Source: Shewanella denitrificans OS217
GTDB lineage: Bacteria > Pseudomonadota > Gammaproteobacteria > Enterobacterales > Shewanellaceae
Assembly: GCF_000013765.1 (NCBI RefSeq)
Contig: NC_007954.1
Span: 2,356,001-2,420,000, forward strand
Direction of reading: 5' to 3'
DNA length: 64,000 nucleotides
Each line of letters begins with the position of its first letter. The stretch's first letter is position 1. A program made the translations under genes and the position numbers. A model generated the notes under the pieces. It had not been told where the DNA came from. It saw only the letters and a list, made by a program, of their open reading frames with translations, and searched no databases. Of the stretch, positions 43,031-50,466 are shown in pieces.

Positions 43031-43064
43031 AAAACGGCAAGCCATAAGGCTTGCCGTTTTTTTT
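43031..43064 (+). terminator. Terminator after mltD
   Basis: AAAACGGCAAGCC and GGCTTGCCGTTTT form a 13-bp stem with an ATAA loop, followed by more T residues. Confidence 0.92.
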
Positions 43065-43118
43065 GAGTTCCCAATCGCGGTTCAGCGGTGGGCGCTTTTT
43101 ATGCTTCCCAGTTGTAAA

Positions 43119-43733
43119 TTAATCTAACTCAATAGTGTAGTAGACATCATTAACTAACTTAAGTGGGTTATCGTCCATGGCTTTGGCTTTCAGTATTGCT
43201 TTGAGGCGATACCCTGGCCCTTGTATCATGGCCAGCGCATGGGGGGGCAACTGAAAATCAACCGTTATGGCCTCTCCACTTGCCAAAGTGACATCACGCA
43301 ATGCCTGTGTGAACATCATCTCATCGCTCCAGCCCCAAAGACGGGTTCCATCTGGGGACAATAGCCACAGATCAGCCGTCATGCCTGAGTTAAATTGCAG
43401 TCCCACCCCATGAGATTGCGGATTCACTAACTTAAAACTGAGGCGTTGAGCTGAGGGTTTTTCCGATGATTTAGCGGCCACTCGTACATCACCCAATAAA
43501 CTGGCGTTAAGCACAGTCGGCTTAAGCTCTGTATTATCAATATTCATTGGCATCACTTCTTCGGTCATCAGGTTACCCGAAGCCGTCAACTCACTGGCGG
43601 CACCTTGTTGGGCTGTTGCTTGTTGTGCATTGTCCAATATTCCATCTTTGCTATCCATTTCATGTTCACAGCCACTGGCATTAACCAATAGCCCAAGTAG
43701 TGCAGTGAGTCTTAGGGCGTTCCATACTGACAT
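43119..43733 (-). CDS. Lipoprotein with BsuPI-like proteinase-inhibitor domain
   Basis: A 204-residue lipoprotein: lipobox NASGC at Cys22, a low-complexity linker, then a beta-sandwich domain (about 90–204). LQFNSGMTADLWLLSPDGTR followed by LWGWSDEMMFTQALRDVTL closely resembles the BsuPI family named after an intracellular subtilisin inhibitor of Bacillus; here the domain is exported. Whether it inhibits a protease is unknown, because BsuPI-like domains also occur in proteins with other roles. The start codon shares one base with the stop of the AsmA gene upstream (TAATG), so the two are cotranscribed and coupled. Confidence 0.78.
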   Translation of the reverse strand: MSVWNALRLTALLGLLVNASGCEHEMDSKDGILDNAQQATAQQGAASELTASGNLMTEEVMPMNIDNTELKPTVLNASLLGDVRVAAKSSEKPSAQRLSFKLVNPQSHGVGLQFNSGMTADLWLLSPDGTRLWGWSDEMMFTQALRDVTLASGEAITVDFQLPPHALAMIQGPGYRLKAILKAKAMDDNPLKLVNDVYYTIELD

Positions 43734-45577
43734 TAAAGATCTCCTAAACGTTTTAATAAGCCATCTTTCAGCTTGTCTTTAACTTTCTCTTTCACTTTTT
43801 CAGTTTCTTGCTTAAGTTTCGCATCCAATAAACCACTGGTATCCAAACCATATTCAGGCTCCTGTACTGTGCCATATATTTTAAGTGGAATATCTAAGCC
43901 TTTTAATGGATTTGCTTGCTCTTCTTGTCCTGCCAAAGAGCCGACAACACGGGTCGTGAGTTTATAATCTATGGCTTGGCTGATTATATCTAGGCTACCG
44001 GCGCCAGCGATGCGCAGCAGTGGCGCAGAAATCGCCAGATCGGGATTGGTTACACTCGCCTCTTTAATGTTAAAGCTACCCGTTAAGCGACTAAAGTCAG
44101 TTTTAAGCTCCTGAGTGTCTACCGCCGATAATTCACCACTGAGCTTTGCCTGAGCAGTACGCAGCATTTGCGGGATATTGACGCCATAAAGCGCGCCGTC
44201 AGCCACCTCAAACGCCCCGTCTGCCACAAGGTTTTGTTTCAACTTAGTCGGGATCAGGCTTTGCCCCGTACCAGCCATTGAAAAATTCGCCGTGCCTGAT
44301 AACACTTCAAGCTCTGCGGCATCCATGAGCAAAGGCCTTATTTGCACGTCCTTAAGTGATTGCTCGAACTGATAACGGGCAATCGTTTGATTAGCATCCA
44401 GAGATGCAGTTAAGTTCATCTTGCCTTGATACAGATCTAGGCTAAATTCCTTAATGGTCAGCTTGCCATTCTTCACCTTCATGGCTATTTGCCAGTTTTC
44501 AGTTTTAAGCTTGGCAGCTTTTATCGCGGCAATTTTTACCTTAAGGTTAACATCCAGCGTCTTTAATGCGCTTAAGTCAGGCTCTAAGGCAGCGACAGTC
44601 GTTGATGACTCATGGATGTCAGTGGCGGGATCCCCTTCTTCAGCAGGCAAATAGGGGTCAAGATCCATTTCATCAAGAACGAGTGACAGATTAATCTTAG
44701 GGATAGGGTTGGCATAGTTAACGCCAATATCGGCGCTGCCGCTGAAATCTTGTGCCGACAGTTTATCCAAGGTTAATTGCAGGGCCTGTCGATTAATATC
44801 GAGGCTAAGCGCCCCTATCATTGCCGTATTAATGGTCTCAGGTAAGGCATCGCCACTCATTGTGGTCTTAATGTCTAATCCATCTATGCTCAGCTTGCTA
44901 AGATCTGAACTCACAGTCAGTAATCCTTTACCTTGACTGCTAACATTGATATTGGCCGCCATTTCAAATTCGTATTGAAGCTGTGATGCTTGACCTAAAC
45001 TGAATTTACCTAAGGTGAACTCTTTTAAATTTAATGTGGTTAGGCTGTCCTGTGCAAGATTGATGATATTCACCTTAGCATTTGTCACACGGACGCCGCC
45101 AATACTGAGTTCATCCATAGTAAATTGGCCGCTACCTTTTGACAGACTTTCTTGTGTCACCTCTGGGGCACGGTTAGGCGCATTCTCTGCCACTAGGCCA
45201 TCTAGACTCGAGCGGCCATCTTGGGTGGTGACTAAGTTAATCTCGACGCCATCTAACAGCAGTTGCTCGATTTGCACCTTGTTTGAGAATAATGGTTTGA
45301 GTGCCACGCTGGCAACGACCCCCTTCACCTTGATCATCTCATCCGTTTTGAAGCCTTGTGGGTTCGACAAGATGATCCCACCTAAGTCGATGCCAAGCTT
45401 GGGGAAAAAACTCCAGCTCAAATCTTGCTTTATTTGTAATTCACGGCCGGTTTGTTTCTTTACCAGCTCTATCAATTCAGGTTTAAAGGCATTTACATCA
45501 AATAATAGGGTGATATAAAGCACTAATGAAACACACAGAGTCAGAGCAATGGCTAACAGCCATTTAATCAATTTCAT
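43733..45577 (-). CDS. AsmA-family envelope protein
   Basis: A 614-residue AsmA-family protein. AsmA-like proteins are anchored in the inner membrane by one N-terminal helix (about 5–25 here) with a long periplasmic beta-rich groove thought to move phospholipids between membranes. The N-terminal signature FDVNAFKPELIELVKKQTGRELQI and LSWSFFPKLGIDLGGIILSNP is typical. The central region has many repeated amphipathic strands, and the C-terminal tail is a charged helix (ETEKVKEKVKDKLKDGLL). It heads a two-gene unit with the BsuPI-domain lipoprotein. Confidence 0.93.
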   Translation of the reverse strand: MKLIKWLLAIALTLCVSLVLYITLLFDVNAFKPELIELVKKQTGRELQIKQDLSWSFFPKLGIDLGGIILSNPQGFKTDEMIKVKGVVASVALKPLFSNKVQIEQLLLDGVEINLVTTQDGRSSLDGLVAENAPNRAPEVTQESLSKGSGQFTMDELSIGGVRVTNAKVNIINLAQDSLTTLNLKEFTLGKFSLGQASQLQYEFEMAANINVSSQGKGLLTVSSDLSKLSIDGLDIKTTMSGDALPETINTAMIGALSLDINRQALQLTLDKLSAQDFSGSADIGVNYANPIPKINLSLVLDEMDLDPYLPAEEGDPATDIHESSTTVAALEPDLSALKTLDVNLKVKIAAIKAAKLKTENWQIAMKVKNGKLTIKEFSLDLYQGKMNLTASLDANQTIARYQFEQSLKDVQIRPLLMDAAELEVLSGTANFSMAGTGQSLIPTKLKQNLVADGAFEVADGALYGVNIPQMLRTAQAKLSGELSAVDTQELKTDFSRLTGSFNIKEASVTNPDLAISAPLLRIAGAGSLDIISQAIDYKLTTRVVGSLAGQEEQANPLKGLDIPLKIYGTVQEPEYGLDTSGLLDAKLKQETEKVKEKVKDKLKDGLLKRLGDL

Positions 45578-45637
45578 GGGCTACCTCTCTAGGTTAAGCT
45601 GAACATGTTATATTCTTGTAAAATCATAAGGTAAAAT

Positions 45638-46171
45638 TCAGGACAGCACGGACTCACTAATGGCGATGCCATTTAAGTCAGCATACAGCATCATTCCAGG
45701 TTTTATCGACACTTGGCCGATTTCTAGGGTCACATTGAGTTCGCCTAAGTCGCGCTTTTGGGTCTTAATTGGAGTCACACCTAGGGCTTTAACCCCTATT
45801 GGCATTTTGGCAATGGCGCCAGCATCGCGGATACAACCATAAATGACGATCCCCTCCCAGCCATTATCCAAGGCACTTTTCGCAATCATGTCACCAAGCA
45901 AGGCTTTGGCAAATGAGCCTTGCCCATGTACAACCAACACCTTACCCACACCTGGCAGGGCTAATTGCGCCTTAACCTTAGAGTTATCCTCAAAACAACT
46001 GACGGTCACCACTTCACCAGCAAAAATAGTCCTGCCGCCATAGTTGCACCATGTTTCATTAACTAATTGTAATTTATCAGCATATGAATCAAACAAATCG
46101 GGCAATAAATCATCAACCTCAGGGCCGAATATCATTGAGTTTATTGAAGAAGGTGTGGAAACTTGCGCCAT
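45638..46171 (-). CDS. RraA-family protein
   Basis: A 177-residue protein of the RraA fold. Family members either inhibit RNase E (RraA) or act as class II aldolases on 4-hydroxy-4-methyl-2-oxoglutarate. Landmarks are NYGGRTIFAGEVVTVSCFEDN, LVVHGQGSFAKALLGDMIAKSA, GWEGIVIYGCIRDAG and the C-terminal YADLNGIAISE. The Gly-rich loop and GCIRDAG (Arg and Asp as in the aldolase metal site) together with TPIKTQKRDLGE favour the aldolase-like branch over the classical RNase E inhibitor, though this is inference. ATG 46171 is preceded by GGGAG and is preferred to an upstream start. Confidence 0.83.
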   Translation of the reverse strand: MAQVSTPSSINSMIFGPEVDDLLPDLFDSYADKLQLVNETWCNYGGRTIFAGEVVTVSCFEDNSKVKAQLALPGVGKVLVVHGQGSFAKALLGDMIAKSALDNGWEGIVIYGCIRDAGAIAKMPIGVKALGVTPIKTQKRDLGELNVTLEIGQVSIKPGMMLYADLNGIAISESVLS

Positions 46172-46388
46172 GAACGACTCCCTAGGTATAAAAATATTCA
46201 ACTGCTGCCTGCAGTTAAGCTGATTAACAGTAACGACTTTTATTGCCAATAAAAAGTACTATGTCAGATTTGAGTGGAATTTCAGCATAAAAGTCATTAT
46301 AAAACTTCGATATAGCCTAAGGTGTTAGGTGACTTGTCTCAAGTAACTGTCTATAATTCGGCTTTCATACCTTAACAGAAACAACATC

Positions 46389-46703
46389 ATGCCTAACGAG
46401 ATTAATTTACAACAAATGATTAGTGCATTGGATGAAATGGATTTTGAAAATCGCACCAATAACAGTTTAGAACATGCCCGTACCCAAGCGCAGATGACAG
46501 GATATTTATCGAGTTTGGATTACAGCTTAAAGCGATTGCAACTTTTGCAAAGCGCCGTGAATGATTTGGTCGAGAAAAAACAATCTGACCGGGTGAAACA
46601 AGAAAAGCTCCAAACCTACAAGACCAAGATTTTCAATCTTGCAAAGCAATATGGTCTTTCCTATTCTGAAGTGTTATCCATTATGGCGACATTGAGAAGT
46701 TAA
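46389..46703 (+). CDS. Small coiled-coil protein, possible H-NS oligomerisation-domain relative
   Basis: A 104-residue, highly charged and helical protein that I do not recognise with certainty. Residues 40–75 form a likely coiled coil. The C-terminal part KLQTYKTKIFNLAKQYGL, then SYSEVLSIMATLRS, resembles the segment ending the H-NS oligomerisation domain (KLQQYREMLIADGI, then DPNELLNSLAAVKS in E. coli). No DNA-binding AT-hook-like domain follows. It might therefore be a DNA-binding-deficient H-NS modulator, but the similarity is short and could be coincidence. TATAAT at 46352–46357 is a possible −10 element about 30 bases before the ATG. Confidence 0.6.
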   Translation: MPNEINLQQMISALDEMDFENRTNNSLEHARTQAQMTGYLSSLDYSLKRLQLLQSAVNDLVEKKQSDRVKQEKLQTYKTKIFNLAKQYGLSYSEVLSIMATLRS

Positions 46704-46806
46704 TAACATCCGGCTCAAATTCTATAATTCCAAAAATGCCTTAATTTCAGTCGATGGAGCGATTTCGTTAAGGCTGTAGGCGTTTATTTGAATAAGCTCA
46801 AAATAC

Positions 46807-46844
46807 CCAATAAAAATGATCACCTAAGTGATCATTTTTATTGG
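46807..46844. terminator. Bidirectional hairpin before starch locus B
   Basis: A perfect 17-bp stem (CCAATAAAAATGATCAC and its complement) with a CTAA loop lies between the convergent small coiled-coil gene and the FucP-type transporter gene. The stem itself contains the A/T runs. Confidence 0.75.
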
Positions 46845-46928
46845 TGTTTCTATTAGTACTGCTATTGCTACCTTTATTGCTATTGGTTAAGCCAACAATT
46901 GCACTAACTCAAGCCAGACTCATGGTGC

Positions 46929-48188
46929 TTACATATTTGAACCCTTAGCACCATAAAATAGGATGAAGGCGTAACATATGACCGGCAAAATAAACGCCGG
47001 CTGTAATCCCATACTGTCGGCCATGATGCCCTGCAATAGCGGTACTATTGCACCGCCTACTATGGCTAAACACAAGACACCACTGCCCTGAGAGCTGTGG
47101 GGGCCTAAATCTCTAAGGGCTAAGCTAAAGATAGTGGGGAACATAATCGAATTAAACAGTCCCACAGCCAAGATAGCCCACATGGCAATGGCGCCGCTGC
47201 TGTTCATAGCCAGCAAGATTAAGGCTGCGGCCATTAAGGCATTGAACGCCAACACCTTCCCAGCGGCGATTTTTTGCATCACTGCCGAGCCAATAAAGCG
47301 TCCTACCATGGCGCCGCCCCAGTAATAGGTGATGTATTTCGCCGCTTGTGCTTCTTCAAGGCCGGCAATATGACTCTCTCCTAAAAAGTTCACCAAGAAG
47401 CTACCAATGGAAACCTCGGCGCCCACGTAGACAAAAATACCCACAGCGCCTAAGACTAAATGAGTCGATTGCAGCGCACTGGTTTTGCCATTGTGCTCAA
47501 CAAGGTGATTTTCATCTTTGACTTGATGCTCAGCAATAACCGGCAGATTTAACTTTGAAAAAATCACCGCCAATACCGCCAGCATAGCCGCCAATATAAG
47601 GTAAGGGAGTTTTACCACTTCGGCTTCAGCCTGTGCACTAACGGCATCGCCTATGGCACCAGACGCCACAGATAAAATGAGCACAGCGCCAAAAAAAGGT
47701 GCCACAGTAGTACCTAAGGCATTGAAGGCTTGAGTCAAATTCAATCGGCTGGATGCCGTTTCTTGACTGCCCAGTGCATTCACATAGGGGTTTGCCGCCA
47801 CTTGCAATATAGTGATGCCGCTTGCGAGCACAAACAACGCGCCTAAGAACAGACCATAGGTGGCCAGCGCCGCCGCGGGATAAAACAGCAAACAACCTAG
47901 GCTTGCGATAAGTAAACCTGTGACTATGCCTTTTTGATAACCTAAGCGATTCACCAGTTTGCCCGCGGGTAAGGACACCAGGAAATAAGCGCCGAAGAAG
48001 CAAAACTGAATAAGCATGGCTTCTGTGTAACTTAAAGAAAATACCGCTTTAAGGTGGGGGATTAAAATGTCATTCAAGCAGGTGATAAAACCCCACATGA
48101 AAAACAGTGATGTCAAAGAGACCAAAGCAAAACGGTAATTGCCCTCCCCTTGTGCCTGTGTGTGGCCTGAAGCCATTGATATACCCAT
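46929..48188 (-). CDS. FucP/GluP-type MFS sugar transporter
   Basis: A 419-residue inner-membrane carrier with about twelve membrane segments. FFMWGFITCLNDILIPHLK, SLPAGKLVNRLGYQKGI, ILQVAANPYVNALG and SSRLNLTQAFNALGT are hallmark motifs of the FHS group (fucose, glucose, galactose and N-acetylglucosamine proton symporters). Placed next to an alpha-glucosidase and divergent from a maltodextrin receptor, it most likely imports glucose or maltose released in the periplasm. AAGGA precedes the ATG. It is downstream of the GH13 gene in the same leftward unit and is a different carrier family from the one in locus A. Confidence 0.9.
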   Translation of the reverse strand: MGISMASGHTQAQGEGNYRFALVSLTSLFFMWGFITCLNDILIPHLKAVFSLSYTEAMLIQFCFFGAYFLVSLPAGKLVNRLGYQKGIVTGLLIASLGCLLFYPAAALATYGLFLGALFVLASGITILQVAANPYVNALGSQETASSRLNLTQAFNALGTTVAPFFGAVLILSVASGAIGDAVSAQAEAEVVKLPYLILAAMLAVLAVIFSKLNLPVIAEHQVKDENHLVEHNGKTSALQSTHLVLGAVGIFVYVGAEVSIGSFLVNFLGESHIAGLEEAQAAKYITYYWGGAMVGRFIGSAVMQKIAAGKVLAFNALMAAALILLAMNSSGAIAMWAILAVGLFNSIMFPTIFSLALRDLGPHSSQGSGVLCLAIVGGAIVPLLQGIMADSMGLQPAFILPVICYAFILFYGAKGSNM

Positions 48189-48313
48189 ATTAGCTATCCT
48201 TATTGTTATTGTTTATTTTGTCTTGTTTATTTTCTATTGGTTATGCTGATGAAATTGTTAGTTATTAGCCAGATTTCGCACTCATATCGAGTGCTCAGAT
48301 TTAATACTCAGTT

Positions 48314-49987
48314 TTAGCACTCGACTTGAGCATAAAATACATCGAAACCTTCAAAAGTTAGCTCTCGCCCCGTCTCATCCTGTTTCGCCATGCTAAGGCC
48401 ATGCTCAGATTGGGATTTAACTCCCTTAACGCCAGCAAGTTGTGGGTTAACCAGCATCAATTCCGCCAAAGATATTGACTGCGGCTCAGGGCTTAAATTA
48501 AACATGACTAGCAAGGTCTGCTGCTGATGCTGGCGCACAAATGCAAGCATAGGCGCTTTGATGTCCAAAAATGCAATACTGCCATCAAGGAGTGCCACTT
48601 GTTGCTTGCGCCACTGCATAAATTGACGATAACTGTGCAGCGCTGAGTCTGAGTCAGCTTCTTGTTTTTCAACCGCCAAGGGCAGATGAGCCTCAGCCAC
48701 AGGAAGCCAAGGTGTTGCCTTGCTAAAGCCTGAATGTGTTGCGCTGTCAGTCTTAGTGTCTGTCCAAGGCATAGGGGTGCGGCAACCATCACGGCCCTTG
48801 AACATGGGCCAAAATGCTAATCCAAAAGGATCTTGCAGTTGCTCGAAGGGGATATCTGCTTCGGTTAATCCCAGCTCCTCACCTTGGTAGCTGCAAATAC
48901 TGCCTCTAAGGGAGCCCAACATGGCATTGAGCATTTTAACTTGCCCAAGCTTAGCTTCGCCCTGACTCCAGCGGCTTGCCACCCGTTCAACGTCATGATT
49001 GCCTATGGCCCAACAAGGCCATCCGTCACCTATGCTGACTTCCAGTTCTTCGACGGTTTGACGGATGTACCCGGCGCTGTAATCTTTGGTCAACAATTCA
49101 AAACTGTATGCCATGTGCAAGCGCTTGTCACCGCGAGTGTATTCAGCCATGGTGGCTAATGAATCTTCCGATGACACTTCACCTAAGGTGACTGTGCCTG
49201 GATATCTGTCTATCAAGGCACGCAGCTGCTCGATAAAGCTTAAGGTTTGCGGCCGAGTATTGTTGTAATAGTGATATTGATAAGCATAGGGGTTGTCTTC
49301 ACTGAAGCCGCGGCCTTGTCGTTTATCTTTGGGCTTAGCAGGATTATCCCGCAATTGCTCATCGTGATAACAGAAGGTAATGGCATCTAGCCTGAAACCA
49401 TCGACGCCTTTTTTAAGCCAAAACTCTACATTACTCAATACCGCTTCCCGCGCGGCCTCACAATGAAAGTTCAGATCGGGTTGGCTCTTTAAGAAGTTAT
49501 GCAAATAGTATTGTTGCCGTCTTGGCTCCCACTCCCAGGCGCAGCCTCCAAAAATTGCCAGCCAATTATTAGGGGCTGTGCCATCTTCTTTAGGATCAGC
49601 CCACACGTACCAGTCGGCTTTATCGTTAGTCCGGTTTTGACGGCTCTGTTCGAACCAGGCATGTTCATCAGAAGTATGACTGAGCACCTGATCTATAATT
49701 ATTTTAAGGCCTAATCCATGGGCAGTTTCAATTAAGCTATCGAAATCCTCCATGGTGCCAAATAGTGGGTCTATGGCGCGATAATCACTGATGTCATAAC
49801 CAAAATCTTTCATTGGCGACTTGAAAAAAGGTGAGATCCATATGGCATCTACATTAAGGCTTGCAATATAATCCAGCTTTTGAATTATGCCTTGAAGATC
49901 GCCAATGCCATCGTCGTTAGCGTCCATGAGGCTACGTGGGTATACCTGATAAATTACTCCGCCACGCCACCAGCTTAACTGCCCCAT
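48314..49987 (-). CDS. Cytoplasmic GH13 alpha-glucosidase
   Basis: A 557-residue GH13 enzyme without a signal peptide, so it acts on imported maltose or maltodextrins. The catalytic trio is Asp201 (VDGFRLDAITF), Glu270 (VTLGEVSSEDS) and Asp332 (AIGNHDVERVASR). The family opening WWRGGVIYQVYPRSLMDANDDGIGDLQGI is typical of oligo-1,6-glucosidase/alpha-glucosidase subfamilies, and MPWTD is the second family mark. ATG 49987, preceded by GAGGGG, is preferred to a start nine codons upstream. It leads the leftward unit with the FucP-type carrier and starts from the regulatory region shared with the TonB receptor. Confidence 0.93.
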   Translation of the reverse strand: MGQLSWWRGGVIYQVYPRSLMDANDDGIGDLQGIIQKLDYIASLNVDAIWISPFFKSPMKDFGYDISDYRAIDPLFGTMEDFDSLIETAHGLGLKIIIDQVLSHTSDEHAWFEQSRQNRTNDKADWYVWADPKEDGTAPNNWLAIFGGCAWEWEPRRQQYYLHNFLKSQPDLNFHCEAAREAVLSNVEFWLKKGVDGFRLDAITFCYHDEQLRDNPAKPKDKRQGRGFSEDNPYAYQYHYYNNTRPQTLSFIEQLRALIDRYPGTVTLGEVSSEDSLATMAEYTRGDKRLHMAYSFELLTKDYSAGYIRQTVEELEVSIGDGWPCWAIGNHDVERVASRWSQGEAKLGQVKMLNAMLGSLRGSICSYQGEELGLTEADIPFEQLQDPFGLAFWPMFKGRDGCRTPMPWTDTKTDSATHSGFSKATPWLPVAEAHLPLAVEKQEADSDSALHSYRQFMQWRKQQVALLDGSIAFLDIKAPMLAFVRQHQQQTLLVMFNLSPEPQSISLAELMLVNPQLAGVKGVKSQSEHGLSMAKQDETGRELTFEGFDVFYAQVEC

Positions 49988-50114
49988 CTTATCCCCTCGT
50001 TTAAATGCTTCCATGGTGTGCTTTGGTTAACAGCTTTGTTGCTCAGCATTAACAAACTACACCTAAAATGATGAAATGAGCATACGTGTGAAGTCTTATT
50101 CGGTTCAATAGCAC

Positions 50115-50128
50115 TGCATACGTATGCA
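50115..50128. promoter_or_regulatory. Perfect operator palindrome (alpha-glucosidase side)
   Basis: TGCATACGTATGCA is a perfect 14-bp palindrome, 127 bases upstream of the alpha-glucosidase start. It shares the ATACGTAT core with sites at 15904, 18287 and 50264. Confidence 0.78.
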
Positions 50129-50263
50129 AAACATTCATGACAATCCATCAGGTTACAAAAAAGTTAATTCAAGTTTACTTTCAATCAGATAAGCTAAAAA
50201 CACCTCCCTTTTAACCCATCAAAACTCAGGGGTTTTCCCGCATTCAAGCCTTTGCACAAGCAT

Positions 50264-50281
50264 TGAATACGTATGCATACG
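50264..50281. promoter_or_regulatory. Operator (TonB receptor side)
   Basis: TGAATACGTATGCA overlaps a second perfect palindrome, CGTATGCATACG (50270–50281), giving three linked half-sites. It is 186 bases before the receptor start and overlaps a possible promoter. Confidence 0.75.
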
Positions 50282-50466
50282 ATTGTCTAGAAAAGAACCC
50301 TAGGAGTAGTATCATCACCGCTGCGCAACAATTTGTTCATAACTTCGGCACTTATTGGTCTCAATAGGAAGCAGAAACACAATATAGACGCAGCCTAAGA
50401 ATAAATAGAAGGCAGAGCTTGATTTGGTCGTCAGGTATACTGCCTTCACATAAAGGGGAAAGATCA

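Larger units (their letters stand above)
49988..50466. promoter_or_regulatory. Divergent regulatory region of starch locus B
   Basis: A 479-base gene-free region between the leftward alpha-glucosidase and the rightward TonB receptor. It holds two strong operator-like sites (50115–50128 and 50264–50281, listed separately) and a weaker half-match CATACGTGTG at 50081. TTGAAT (50263–50268), 17 bases and TCTAGA (50286–50291) could be the receptor promoter, with the operator occupying its spacer, which would suit a repressor. The promoter assignment is tentative. Confidence 0.6.
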
